NCBI RefSeq assembly: GCF_900100435.1
Contig: NZ_FNEX01000017.1
Coordinates: forward strand, 62,001 to 126,000
DNA from: Pedobacter sp. ok626
Lineage (GTDB): Bacteria; Bacteroidota; Bacteroidia; Sphingobacteriales; Sphingobacteriaceae
Length of the DNA: 64,000 nt
Reading direction: 5' to 3'
Each line of letters opens with the position of its first letter. The first letter of the stretch is position 1. Shown here one piece after another: positions 8,790-17,945 of this stretch. A program made the position numbers and the translations under genes. The notes beneath the pieces were generated by a model. It was not told the origin of the DNA. It saw only the letters and a program-made list of their open reading frames with translations, and ran no database searches.

Positions 8790-10142
8790 ATGAAGAAAAC
8801 TGTAGTTATAGACGTTGTTGGCCTATCGGCAAACCTGATTGGAAAACATACGCCTTTTTTAGAACAATATATTAAAAATAAAAAGCTGAGTACCATAGCC
8901 CCTATGTTGCCCGCAGTAACAACAGCAGTACAATCCACTTATTTAACGGGCAAACAACCTTCCCAACACGGTATCGTGGGTAATGGTTGGTATGATGAAA
9001 CCGATGCCGAAATTAAATTCTGGAAGCAATCAAACAAGCTTGTCCAAGCTGAAAAGATCTGGGATCAGGCAAAAAAAGAAAACCCCGGCTTTACCTGCTC
9101 AAACATGTTTTGGTGGTACAATATGTACTCCAACGCAGACTATTCGGTAACCCCACGTCCAAATTACCTGGCCGATGGCAGAAAAATGCCAGATTGCTAC
9201 TCAGAACCGGCAGAGTTACGCGATATTTTACAAGAAAAACTAGGTCAATTTCCTTTGTTTCAATTTTGGGGACCCGGCGCGAATATAAAATCATCCAAAT
9301 GGATCGCCGATGCATCTATGATGACCGATGAAATTTTCGACCCAACCTTAACGCTGATCTATTTGCCGCATTTGGACTATTGTCTGCAAAAATTTGGTCC
9401 AAACTTTAACCATATTGGCAAAGAATTAACCGAAATAGATGCCATACTAAAGGAATTAATTGGCTTTTATGAAAGCAAGAACGCAAATGTGATTCTTCTC
9501 TCAGAATATGGAATTACCCCTGTAAACACCCCTATACATTTAAACCGTGTTTTTAGGGAAGCGGGATTGTTGCAAATCCGTATAGAACGTGGACTGGAGT
9601 TGCTAGATGCGGGAGCTTCAAAAGCATTTGTTGTTGCCGATCATCAGATTGCCCACGTTTACATCAATGATAAATGTGCAACAGAACAGGTAAAAACGAT
9701 ACTTAATCAAACTCCAGGTATTGCCCTGGTTTTGGATGAGGAAGGTAAAAAGACACACGGCATAGACCACAACCGGGCCGGAGATTTTGTATTGGTTGCC
9801 GAACCAGAAAGCTGGTTTACCTATTACTTTTGGCTGGACGATGCCAAAGCTCCCGATTATGCCAGATGTGTCGACATCCATAAAAAACCAGGTTATGATC
9901 CCGTTGAAATGTTTATGTCATCTAAACCAAGGGCAGCCTATAAATTACTGCGAAAAAAAGCCGGCTTCAGATACATTATGGATGTAATTCCACTGGATGC
10001 AACGCTGATCAAAGGTTCACATGGCAGTATAAACACCCCTACAGATTTCCATCCTGTTTTAATTACTGACCCAGCCTTAAGTGCAGAAAATAAAACTGCA
10101 ACTGAGGTTTACGATGTAATTTGGAAAGCACTATCTAGCTAA
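8790..10142 (+). CDS. eboF: EboF, alkaline phosphatase/nucleotide pyrophosphatase family
   Basis: A 450-residue protein of the type I phosphodiesterase/nucleotide pyrophosphatase superfamily. It has an early Asp (VVIDVVG), a candidate nucleophile Thr44 or Thr45 in AVTTAVQSTYLTG, a middle Asp in YLPHLDYC and a late His in GSHGSI. The usual SDHGM motif reads SEYGI here, replacing one Asp by Glu and one His by Tyr, so the second metal site is altered. No signal peptide is seen, so it acts in the cytoplasm. ATG 8790 is preferred; an earlier in-frame start at 8757 would overlap eboE by 17 bases. It is the last gene of the ebo set. Confidence 0.88.
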   Translation: MKKTVVIDVVGLSANLIGKHTPFLEQYIKNKKLSTIAPMLPAVTTAVQSTYLTGKQPSQHGIVGNGWYDETDAEIKFWKQSNKLVQAEKIWDQAKKENPGFTCSNMFWWYNMYSNADYSVTPRPNYLADGRKMPDCYSEPAELRDILQEKLGQFPLFQFWGPGANIKSSKWIADASMMTDEIFDPTLTLIYLPHLDYCLQKFGPNFNHIGKELTEIDAILKELIGFYESKNANVILLSEYGITPVNTPIHLNRVFREAGLLQIRIERGLELLDAGASKAFVVADHQIAHVYINDKCATEQVKTILNQTPGIALVLDEEGKKTHGIDHNRAGDFVLVAEPESWFTYYFWLDDAKAPDYARCVDIHKKPGYDPVEMFMSSKPRAAYKLLRKKAGFRYIMDVIPLDATLIKGSHGSINTPTDFHPVLITDPALSAENKTATEVYDVIWKALSS

Positions 10143-10207
10143 TCATCCTGACATAAAAATCATATTTTGATAATGAATACTGCATTTTATTATATAAAGA
10201 TTATTGT

Positions 10208-10215
10208 TAAGTTTG
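10208..10215 (+). promoter_or_regulatory. Candidate -7 box upstream of the phospholipase C gene
   Basis: TAAGTTTG matches the Bacteroidota -7 consensus TAnnTTTG and lies 25 bases before the ATG at 10241. No good TTG -33 element is visible at the usual distance. It suggests that the phospholipase gene has its own promoter and is not simply the last gene of the ebo transcript. Confidence 0.4.
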
Positions 10216-10240
10216 GTTTTGTTAACACCAAATAAAACCA

Positions 10241-12625
10241 ATGAACTCAAGACGGGATTTTCTTAAAAAAGCAGCAATATTATCAGGTGCAGCGGGTTTA
10301 CCCAATGTAATTCCGATGTCTATTCAAAAAGCTATGGCCATCAGCGCCGAGCCGGGTAGCACTTTTCAGGATGCCGAGCATATTGTGTTTTTAATGCAAG
10401 AAAATCGTTCTTTTGATCATATGTTTGGCAAACTTAAAGGCATCCGTGGCTTTAACGATCCAAGAACCTTTACCCTTCCAGATAACAATAAAGTGTGGCT
10501 GCAAAAGGATGATGCAGGTAATACCTACGCCCCTTTCCATGTCGACATCAATAAAACCAAAATCACCTGGCAAGGAGGATTACCACACTCCTGGAACGAC
10601 CAATTAGCAGCACGTAATAACGGTCATTATGATAAATGGGTACCCGTAAAAAGTGTAATGTCACTGGGCTATTATGACCGGACTGATGTCCCTTTTTATT
10701 ATGCCATGGCAGACGCCTTTACCATTTGCGACCATCATTTCTGCTCGTCGTTAACAGGCACAACACCCAACCGCCTGTTCTTTTGGTCGGGAACCATCAG
10801 GCCTGAACAAAACGGAACTGCTATCGCAGCTGTAAACAATGCACAAGCCGAATCAAGAAAAAACGTCTATGTAGACTGGCATACTTTTCCAGAACTTTTA
10901 GAAGATCATGATGTCAGTTGGAAGATATATCAAAATGAGCTGTGGACCTCAGACCTGAAGGGTGAAGACGTAGACAGCTGGCTAGGCAATTATGGCGATA
11001 ATGCCCTTGAATATGTAAAACGTTATAACGTTAAGTTATCCGCTTATTTTAGAAAAAATGGCGACAGTACAGAAAGTCCAGCGTTAACCCCAGAACAAGT
11101 TAGAGCCAAATACGATCAGCTATCTTCCAAAGAAAAGAACCTGATAGATAAAGCATTTGCCACAAACATTAATGCACCAGAGAATTACCTGGCACTAACC
11201 CCTTTCACCTTTAAAGATGACAACGGTCAGGACCAAACCATTGCCATTCCCAAACATGATATATTTCATCAATTCCGATCAGATGTAGATAATGGAAAGC
11301 TACCGACTGTATCCTGGCTGGTTGCTCCAGAAAAATTCTCTGACCATACCAGCTCACCTTTATATGGCACCTGGTATGTTTCCGAAGCCATAGATATTTT
11401 AACCAAAAACCCGGAAGTATGGAAAAAGACCATTTTCATCCTTACTTACGATGAAAATGATGGTTATTTTGATCATGTACCTCCATATGTGGTGCCTAAA
11501 CCGAATGCTACCGATACTGGAAAAGTTTCCGCAAAGATTGATGTCGATGTAGATTATGAATTGAAAAAAGATAGCCCAATTGGCTTAGGCTACAGGGTCC
11601 CGATGCTCATTGCCTCTCCATGGAGTAAAGGCGGATATGTAAATTCGCAAGTATTTGATCATACTTCATGCCTGATGTTTTTAGAGCACTTTTTAAGTAA
11701 AAAAACAGGAAAAACGATCAAAAGTAATAATATCAGCAGTTGGAGAAGAGCGATATGTGGTGATTTAACATCGGCTTTCAGACCTGCCGTCGGAAACCAA
11801 TCGGGTGTGCCACCACTATTAAACAAAGAAGAGGTTTTGGTTAATATCACCAATGCCAGGAATAAACCACCTCAGGTTAAGCCCAATCCACTATCACAAC
11901 AAGACATAGAAAAGATCAATTCAAATCCCCCCTTCTCCCCTTTATCTTCGTCATTAATGCCGCAGCAGGAAAAAGGCACTAAACCAGCATGCCCACTTCC
12001 ATATGAATTATTTGCGTCTTGCCACCTCGATGCAAAAAAAGAAAACATTGAGCTTCAGTTTGAAGCGGGGAAAGGAAATTTTGGACAAAAAATTGTACCT
12101 GTAGGCGCTCCATTTTTGCTTTACACCTCAAATATCTATAGCAGTACTGCAGGAAAAAGCTGGAACTATGCTGTTGTTGCCGGGGATAAGGTTATTGACA
12201 GTTTAAAACTAGCATCCTTTAAGGATAATAATTACGACCTGAACGTTAATGGACCGAATGGTTTCTTCCGTCGCTTTAAAGGCAGCATAAATGATCCAGC
12301 CATAAATATCAATTGCTTATATGAAAAGACTGGCACTTTAAGTAAAAACCCAAGTGGCAATATTGAACTGTTTCTAGAAAACAAAGGGAACAAAGCGCTT
12401 AAGCTGGAAATTATAGACAATGTTTATAAAAACAGTCCCCCGAAATATATCACCTTAGCACCTTTGCAAAAATTAAAGGTTTTAATGAATTTGAAAAATA
12501 GCAGTTCATGGTATGATTTCACAGTAGCAACGCCTGAACACAAAGCATACAGCAGACAATTTGCAGGACATGTGGAAACCGGAGAAGTTTCTATTACAGA
12601 CCCATTTATGGGCGGCTTGTTGTAA
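10241..12625 (+). CDS. Tat-exported phosphocholine-specific phospholipase C
   Basis: A 794-residue protein with a twin-arginine signal (NSRRDFLKKAAILSG). The phosphoesterase domain (about residues 45-510) has the family signature QENRSFDHMFG, then LTGTTPNRLFFWSG and LTYDENDGYFDHV with probable metal ligands. The C-terminal third carries two beta-rich repeats of the type found at the end of bacterial phospholipases C (near 590-690 and 700-785). It cleaves phosphatidylcholine-like lipids outside the cytoplasmic membrane; the substrate range is inferred. The length fits the family. The last 20 bases overlap the convergent small gene on the other strand. Confidence 0.92.
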   Translation: MNSRRDFLKKAAILSGAAGLPNVIPMSIQKAMAISAEPGSTFQDAEHIVFLMQENRSFDHMFGKLKGIRGFNDPRTFTLPDNNKVWLQKDDAGNTYAPFHVDINKTKITWQGGLPHSWNDQLAARNNGHYDKWVPVKSVMSLGYYDRTDVPFYYAMADAFTICDHHFCSSLTGTTPNRLFFWSGTIRPEQNGTAIAAVNNAQAESRKNVYVDWHTFPELLEDHDVSWKIYQNELWTSDLKGEDVDSWLGNYGDNALEYVKRYNVKLSAYFRKNGDSTESPALTPEQVRAKYDQLSSKEKNLIDKAFATNINAPENYLALTPFTFKDDNGQDQTIAIPKHDIFHQFRSDVDNGKLPTVSWLVAPEKFSDHTSSPLYGTWYVSEAIDILTKNPEVWKKTIFILTYDENDGYFDHVPPYVVPKPNATDTGKVSAKIDVDVDYELKKDSPIGLGYRVPMLIASPWSKGGYVNSQVFDHTSCLMFLEHFLSKKTGKTIKSNNISSWRRAICGDLTSAFRPAVGNQSGVPPLLNKEEVLVNITNARNKPPQVKPNPLSQQDIEKINSNPPFSPLSSSLMPQQEKGTKPACPLPYELFASCHLDAKKENIELQFEAGKGNFGQKIVPVGAPFLLYTSNIYSSTAGKSWNYAVVAGDKVIDSLKLASFKDNNYDLNVNGPNGFFRRFKGSINDPAININCLYEKTGTLSKNPSGNIELFLENKGNKALKLEIIDNVYKNSPPKYITLAPLQKLKVLMNLKNSSSWYDFTVATPEHKAYSRQFAGHVETGEVSITDPFMGGLL

Positions 12626-12872
12626 CACCAGGATCAGTATCTTCTTCATGCTTTTCAGGATCGAGCTGAACTTCTTCAGCATTTATCTTTTTAGCAAAAA
12701 ATATGGGGTACACCATCCATATTGCTCCTATTAAAAATAACAGACCGGATAGCTGGAGGATATAAACCGCCGACTCTACTTTATTAGCCTCCATAATTTT
12801 ATAGGCAATTATTCCTATTACGCCCAAAACTATGAGATATACAGCTTTTTGAAGTCTTAGAACTTTTATCAT
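12606..12872 (-). CDS. Small two-helix membrane protein, unknown function
   Basis: An 88-residue protein with two hydrophobic helices (about residues 11-24 and 36-58) and a charged, acidic tail ending in DTDPGVTTSRP. I do not recognise the family. It is the last gene of the minus-strand run pxpB-pxpC-pxpA-NRAMP-like, 51 bases behind the transporter, so it may be a small partner of that transporter; this is inference from position. Its final 20 bases lie inside the 3' end of the convergent phospholipase C gene. Confidence 0.7.
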   Translation of the reverse strand: MIKVLRLQKAVYLIVLGVIGIIAYKIMEANKVESAVYILQLSGLLFLIGAIWMVYPIFFAKKINAEEVQLDPEKHEEDTDPGVTTSRP

Positions 12873-12923
12873 AATGCGAGGGTTATTTAACTAAAAGACA
12901 ATACACAAAAATCAAACCATATC

Positions 12924-14102
12924 CTACAAGAAATATCCGATCATTACATTTATGCTCATATAGGTCATAACGAGTACGATCAGTACACCAAATACCGTTA
13001 GCAAAATTGGATGTTTGTAATCGCCGACAATTCTGGTTTTATAGGAAGCAAACAGGATTGTTGCCAGCGTAACCGGCAAAATGAAGCCATTTACTACTCC
13101 TGCCATAATCAACAAACTAACTGGCTTACCTACAATTGCGAAAATGAGGGTAGAGACCATAATAAAAATAATGATGACCCTATTTTCATTTTTGGCGATT
13201 GTCGGACTAAAGGACTTTATAAACGAGACCGAAGTATAGGCTGAACCAATCACAGAAGTAATAGCTGCCGAGAACATCACCAGTCCAAACAACCTATAAC
13301 CCAGGTTGCCTGCGGCCAATTGAAATATCGATCCTGTAGGATTTCCCTGATCAATAATCAAACCTTTGCTGATTACACCCAGAGAAGCTAAAAATAGAAA
13401 TATCCGCACCAATGAAGCTACAGAAACACCCATTACGGCGCTTGTGTTTACCAGCGGCAAAGCACTTTTACCTTTTATACCTGCATCAAGCAAACGGTGT
13501 CCGCCAGAAAAAGTAATGTATCCGCCGACGGTACCGCCTACTAGCGTAATGATGGTCATGAGATCAATTTTCGCAGGAAGAATGGTTCGTACTGCCGCCT
13601 CAGCAACAGGTGGATTAGTGGTGATGGCGATATAAATAATTACAATGATCATGATGAAGCCCATCACCTGCGCAAACCTATCCATTGCCTTTCCTGCCTC
13701 TTTAATCATAAAAATAGCAATAGCTATTGCCGCAGATATCAAAGCACCGGTTATTACCGGAATACCAAACAGCGCATTTAGGCCTAAGCCAGCCCCAGCA
13801 ACATTCCCAATATTGAAGGCTAGTCCACCGAAAACAATAAGCAGGGAAATAAAGCTGCCCAAACCCGGCAGCAATAAGTTTGCTATATCCTGAGCACGCT
13901 TTTCTGAAACAGCAATAACCCTCCAGATATTCAACTGCACGCCTATATCAATAACTATAGAAGTAAGAATCACGAATCCAAAGCTAGCGCCCAAGGTTTG
14001 GGTAAATACAGTAGTTTGCGTTAAAAATCCAGGCCCAATTGCAGATGTAGCCATTAAAAAGGCCGCACCTGTTAAAACACTCCAGTCAATCTTTCCATTC
14101 AT
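12924..14102 (-). CDS. NRAMP-fold transporter lacking the metal-binding motifs
   Basis: A 392-residue integral membrane protein with about eleven helices and the overall look of the NRAMP family (divalent metal transporters, APC fold). In helix 1 the metal-binding motif Asp-Pro-Gly-Asn reads Gly-Pro-Gly-Phe (AIGPGFLTQT), and the helix 6 Met-Pro-His motif is absent (GGTVGGYITFSGGH). Without these ligands Mn/Fe transport is unlikely. The gene starts 4 bases after pxpA ends and is in the same operon as the 5-oxoprolinase subunits, so 5-oxoproline or a related amino acid is a reasonable candidate substrate. Family fold is well supported; substrate is inference. Confidence 0.85.
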   Translation of the reverse strand: MNGKIDWSVLTGAAFLMATSAIGPGFLTQTTVFTQTLGASFGFVILTSIVIDIGVQLNIWRVIAVSEKRAQDIANLLLPGLGSFISLLIVFGGLAFNIGNVAGAGLGLNALFGIPVITGALISAAIAIAIFMIKEAGKAMDRFAQVMGFIMIIVIIYIAITTNPPVAEAAVRTILPAKIDLMTIITLVGGTVGGYITFSGGHRLLDAGIKGKSALPLVNTSAVMGVSVASLVRIFLFLASLGVISKGLIIDQGNPTGSIFQLAAGNLGYRLFGLVMFSAAITSVIGSAYTSVSFIKSFSPTIAKNENRVIIIFIMVSTLIFAIVGKPVSLLIMAGVVNGFILPVTLATILFASYKTRIVGDYKHPILLTVFGVLIVLVMTYMSINVMIGYFL

Positions 14103-14106
14103 AGGA

Positions 14107-14874
14107 CTATGGTGCTTGTAAAGCTATATTTTGCTCTTTAAACAATGTGTGGATTTTCGCTGCAAATGTAACCGCATGTGCGCCATCCCCATGCAAGCAT
14201 ATTGTGTCAGCCTGTATAGATATATTTTTGCCACTAACTGCCGTCACTGCCCCTTCCCTCACCATTCGCAGGGACTGTTCTACTGCCCGGTCCTCATCCG
14301 TAATCAGTGCATCAGCAGATCTTCTTGATGTTAAAGTGCTATTATCCTGATAAGTTCTATCAGCAAACACTTCATTCGCTACGCTCAAACCAATATGACT
14401 ACCGGCCTTTATCAGCTCACTACCCGACAAACCGTACAGAACAAGCTGGGGATTTATTTTATAAATAGCCTCTGCAATAGCTTCTGCCAGATTTTTATTG
14501 GTCGCTGCCATATTATAAAGCGCCCCATGGGGCTTTACATGGTGTAGCAGTCCGCCTTCAGATTGAACAAAACCATTTAATGCCCCTATTTGATACATCA
14601 CCATATCATAAGCTTCTTCGGCACTAACGGACATCTCCCTCCGGCCAAAACCTTGCAGATCCGGCAAGCCTGGATGTGCACCTATTGCTACATTGTATTT
14701 TAAAGCCAGTCTTACCGTCTTTTTCATTACAGCAGGATCACCTGCATGAAAACCACAAGCAATATTTGCAGAGGTGATATAAGGGAAAATAGCCTCATCA
14801 TTACCAATCTGATAGGCCCCATAGCTTTCACCCATATCACAGTTTAGATCTACTGTATACCAGCCGCTATCCAT
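14107..14874 (-). CDS. pxpA: 5-oxoprolinase subunit PxpA (LamB/YcsF family)
   Basis: A 255-residue LamB/YcsF protein. It shows the family start DLNCDMGESYGAY, then SANIACGFHAGDP, GAHPGLPDLQGFGRR, and HHVKPHGALYN. With PxpB and PxpC it forms the prokaryotic ATP-dependent 5-oxoprolinase that opens 5-oxoproline (pyroglutamate) to glutamate, clearing a damage product of glutamine and glutamate. The gene starts 5 bases after pxpC stops. The predicted length matches the family. Confidence 0.95.
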   Translation of the reverse strand: MDSGWYTVDLNCDMGESYGAYQIGNDEAIFPYITSANIACGFHAGDPAVMKKTVRLALKYNVAIGAHPGLPDLQGFGRREMSVSAEEAYDMVMYQIGALNGFVQSEGGLLHHVKPHGALYNMAATNKNLAEAIAEAIYKINPQLVLYGLSGSELIKAGSHIGLSVANEVFADRTYQDNSTLTSRRSADALITDEDRAVEQSLRMVREGAVTAVSGKNISIQADTICLHGDGAHAVTFAAKIHTLFKEQNIALQAP

Positions 14875-14879
14875 AAGCT

Positions 14880-15836
14880 TTATATCTGTTTTAATGTTAT
14901 TGTTTGTTTTAATTGTTTAAGCTGCATTTCTATATGGAGCATAGCCTGGCGGGCTTCTGCTAAAGTAACTAATTTAAAGCGGATTTGTTGTCCGCTTCTC
15001 ATTTGCGCAAGCTTGGTCAAATCGGCCGTAATGACTTGTAATACCCGGGGATAGCCTCCCGTCGTTTGATGATCGGCCATCAACAAGATGGCAGAACCAT
15101 TAGAGGTAACCTGTATAGTTCCAAATGTGACTGCAGAAGAAAGCATCTCCTTAGGCTCAGTCAACAATAAAGCCGGCCCCTCCAGTCTATAGCCCATCCG
15201 GTCGGCCTCCTTAGTAATCATATAATACGCATTGAACAAATCCCCTGCACTTTGCCCGGTAAACAATTCGTATTCCGGACCTTTCATCACCCTGATTTCA
15301 TTATCGTTAAACTCCGGGTACAGTTGCAAACCTATCGACCAGTTAAAGACGGCCCCCTTAGGTTCATATGCTTTTTTAAATGACAATTCATCTTCATTTT
15401 TCAACGCCCGCCCCTTGTAGCCCCCAAAGCCCGCTTTCAAATAAGTGGAATGGCTTCCTAAGACCTTTGGTAAATCAAAACCACCAGAAACAGTCAGGTA
15501 ACAGCGACAACCAGCTTCTGCCGAACCAAAGCTCAATACAGCACCTTTTGGTATAAAAACCGGGCGCCACATTTTTACAGGTTTATCATCCACCATGGGA
15601 TTTAGGTTACCGCCGGTAATGGCCACCAACTGACCTGTTTCAAAAAGTAACTTCGGACCAAGTAATGTACACTCCAGACCAGCTTCAGTCGTATCATTTC
15701 CAAGCAATAGATTGCCAATTTCAAGTGCCAACGTATCCATTGCCCCACTTACAATGATACCGTCTTTCCGGTATCCTTTTCGGCCCAGGTCCTGCACTGT
15801 CGTGAGTAACCCTCCTTTAATCACTTTAATCCCCAT
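14880..15836 (-). CDS. pxpC: 5-oxoprolinase subunit PxpC (biotin-dependent carboxyltransferase-like)
   Basis: A PxpC protein of 318 residues, with the N-terminal KGGLLTTVQDLGRKGY and GAMDTLALEIGNLLLGN signatures of the family, and a late GGYPRVLQVITAD segment. It works with PxpB as the ATP-dependent half of 5-oxoprolinase. The ATG at 15836 lies 11 bases inside the 3' end of pxpB, in a different frame, which is typical of translational coupling; an in-frame start 24 bases further upstream (15860) would only add a poorly conserved leader. Confidence 0.93.
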   Translation of the reverse strand: MGIKVIKGGLLTTVQDLGRKGYRKDGIIVSGAMDTLALEIGNLLLGNDTTEAGLECTLLGPKLLFETGQLVAITGGNLNPMVDDKPVKMWRPVFIPKGAVLSFGSAEAGCRCYLTVSGGFDLPKVLGSHSTYLKAGFGGYKGRALKNEDELSFKKAYEPKGAVFNWSIGLQLYPEFNDNEIRVMKGPEYELFTGQSAGDLFNAYYMITKEADRMGYRLEGPALLLTEPKEMLSSAVTFGTIQVTSNGSAILLMADHQTTGGYPRVLQVITADLTKLAQMRSGQQIRFKLVTLAEARQAMLHIEMQLKQLKQTITLKQI

Positions 15837-16533
15837 CAGACTCCCTTTTAATTTTTTCAAACTCAGCTTCGCTAATGGCTACAAAACGCAGTTTATTTCC
15901 GGCCCTTAGCAAGGCGGGAGGTTGTCGTTCTACATCAAACAGTTTTAAAGGAGTTTGCCCAATAATCTGCCATCCCCCAGGTGTCTCTATCGGATAAATT
16001 CCGGTTTGCGTACCGGCGATACCAACAGCACCCGCAGCAATTTTGCCTCGCGGTATTTCCTTTCTTGGGGCAGCAATTTGTTCATTCAAACCACCCAGAT
16101 AAGGGAAACCGGGGGCAAAACCTATCATATATACCAGATATTCGCCAGTAGTATGTAAAGCGATCACTTCAGCTTCGGAAATTCCTGCATGAGTAGCTAC
16201 ATAAGATAAATCCGGACCTTGTATACCACCATATAAAACAGGAATTTCTACTATTGGAGTTTCCTTTTCTTCAGTCCCTTCCATAATTTCCTTCAACATC
16301 TCCTCTAAGAGGGATTGCACAGTTTCATAATCCGTAACCGATGGATCATAAAATATAGTTATCGTTGTAAATGCAGGCACATATTCAACAAAGCCTTCGA
16401 AAGAGTAATCTTCGAGGAAGCTACAGATCGATGATATATGCTGTTGAATACTTTCAGAAATTTCATTGCCCAATTGTATCACAATGGCACTATCCCCCAG
16501 AGGATGATACTGAATGGGTTCAACAGCTTTCAT
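15826..16533 (-). CDS. pxpB: 5-oxoprolinase subunit PxpB (KipI family)
   Basis: A 235-residue KipI-family protein. It begins with YHPLGDSAIVIQLG and has the typical GFAPGFPYLGGL, PRGKIAAGAVGIAGTQTGIYP and TPGGWQIIGQTP segments. PxpB and PxpC form the kinase-like complex that activates 5-oxoproline. It is the first gene of the operon pxpB-pxpC-pxpA-transporter-small membrane protein. An independent terminator of the preceding gene lies just upstream, so the promoter must sit in the roughly 50 bases between that hairpin and the ATG. Confidence 0.94.
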   Translation of the reverse strand: MKAVEPIQYHPLGDSAIVIQLGNEISESIQQHISSICSFLEDYSFEGFVEYVPAFTTITIFYDPSVTDYETVQSLLEEMLKEIMEGTEEKETPIVEIPVLYGGIQGPDLSYVATHAGISEAEVIALHTTGEYLVYMIGFAPGFPYLGGLNEQIAAPRKEIPRGKIAAGAVGIAGTQTGIYPIETPGGWQIIGQTPLKLFDVERQPPALLRAGNKLRFVAISEAEFEKIKRESDGD

Positions 16534-16581
16534 TCGATTATTTGGTTTGACACATTGTAAAGATATGCAATAACCCTATAC

Positions 16582-16614
16582 AAAAAAGACCGCACCACGA
16601 TTAATGATGCAGTC
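16582..16614 (-). terminator. Rho-independent terminator of the DUF937-OmpA gene
   Basis: Reading the minus strand, a 10-base-pair stem (16588-16597 with 16605-16614, two G-T wobbles) is followed by a run of six T residues. It lies 21 bases after the stop of the OmpA-domain gene and separates it from pxpB. Confidence 0.75.
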
Positions 16615-16634
16615 CTTTTCAAAAAGATCAAACG

Positions 16635-17945
16635 TTATTTTTCCATTACACGTATATCAATTCGACGATTTTGTGCCCGACCTTCAGGCGTATCATTACT
16701 CGCAATTGGATGTTCCGCACCATAACCTTCCGCATCTAAACGCTTAGCATCTATTCCCATTTTCACCAACTCGTTCTTTGCAACGTTCGCCCGCTCATCA
16801 GATATCTTTTTGTTTACTGAAGCATCACCAGTATTATCCGTATAACCACCTATTTTCAACTTCACAGTTGGATAAGCAATTAATATGGCATCTATATTGT
16901 TTATTTGTCCTTGCGATTCTGCTTTTAAAACGCTTTTACCAGGTTCAAAATATAAGCGATCAAAAGTAAACCAGGTGGTTTTGTCAACTGGTTTATCCTT
17001 ATCTTCAATAAACATGATCAACTTGTTTTCTACTGAATTTTCGGCAACTTTTATTTCTTTACCATCGGGTAGTTTTTTAACAATGACAACGCCTAAATCC
17101 CGAACAAAATCTCCGGCTTCATTTAATTTACCTTCAATGGACTCCCTGGCGGCCATAGCATCAGCTTTCATTGCATCAGTTGCCGAATCCATTGTGTGAC
17201 CTAAGGAATCCATATTCGCACCAATGGTATTTTCTACTTTAGGACTGTTACAGCCCATTTTTCCCATTAACCACCAACCACCAATCAAAATAATGAGTAG
17301 CGGGATCAACCATTTGAATATGCTACCAGATTTGGGCTCCTGAGCTACACCATAATTAACAGGCGGCACTTTCGGCAACTCCACTTTTGGCACATCTACC
17401 TTAGGGATGTTTACGTTTGGCATTTTGATACTCGCAAAACCTAAAGAGTCACTTAAGCCTTGTGGCATAGCTGCAGCGATATCGGCTTTGCTTTCAAAAA
17501 TTTTGCCCACTAAATCAGAAATTCCCCATCCTTTACTAGCCATCAATTTTGAAATATAACCAGTAATTAAGGGAACAATCATCGCCAATAATCCTGCAGA
17601 TTTTGGGCCACTTAAACCAGTTGACGACGCAACAGCACCCGTTACCGCATCAGAATCATTACCAAATAAACCGCCTAATAACGATTTCCCCTTTTCCAAT
17701 AAATCTCCATGATCGCCATTAAGCACATCTTCCGGTTTACCAACCATACCGCTAGCTCCTGATAATATTTTGCCAAGAAACCCCGAGTCACCGCCGATCC
17801 CATTTTTTAGGATACCAGCTAAAACCGCCGGAATACCTGCAGAAAGACCAGTCTTTACCTGATCTTCGCTTACGCCTGCCTTCTGGCTTAAAGAAGAAAC
17901 GACATCATCGCCGATTTCATTCTTTATCATTTCAATTAAATTCAT
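16635..17945 (-). CDS. DUF937 - transmembrane - OmpA-domain envelope protein
   Basis: A 436-residue protein in three parts. The first 150 residues are a DUF937 (YidB-like) domain with repeated Gly-rich helices. A Pro-rich stretch leads to one membrane helix near residues 212-230. The last 120 residues are an OmpA C-terminal peptidoglycan-binding domain with IGGYTDNTG and the NKKISDERANVAKNEL and AENRR-like (RAQNRRIDI) motifs. It probably links inner membrane to cell wall. ATG 17945 is preferred over 17978 because DUF937 proteins begin with MNLIEMI-like sequence. Confidence 0.85.
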   Translation of the reverse strand: MNLIEMIKNEIGDDVVSSLSQKAGVSEDQVKTGLSAGIPAVLAGILKNGIGGDSGFLGKILSGASGMVGKPEDVLNGDHGDLLEKGKSLLGGLFGNDSDAVTGAVASSTGLSGPKSAGLLAMIVPLITGYISKLMASKGWGISDLVGKIFESKADIAAAMPQGLSDSLGFASIKMPNVNIPKVDVPKVELPKVPPVNYGVAQEPKSGSIFKWLIPLLIILIGGWWLMGKMGCNSPKVENTIGANMDSLGHTMDSATDAMKADAMAARESIEGKLNEAGDFVRDLGVVIVKKLPDGKEIKVAENSVENKLIMFIEDKDKPVDKTTWFTFDRLYFEPGKSVLKAESQGQINNIDAILIAYPTVKLKIGGYTDNTGDASVNKKISDERANVAKNELVKMGIDAKRLDAEGYGAEHPIASNDTPEGRAQNRRIDIRVMEK

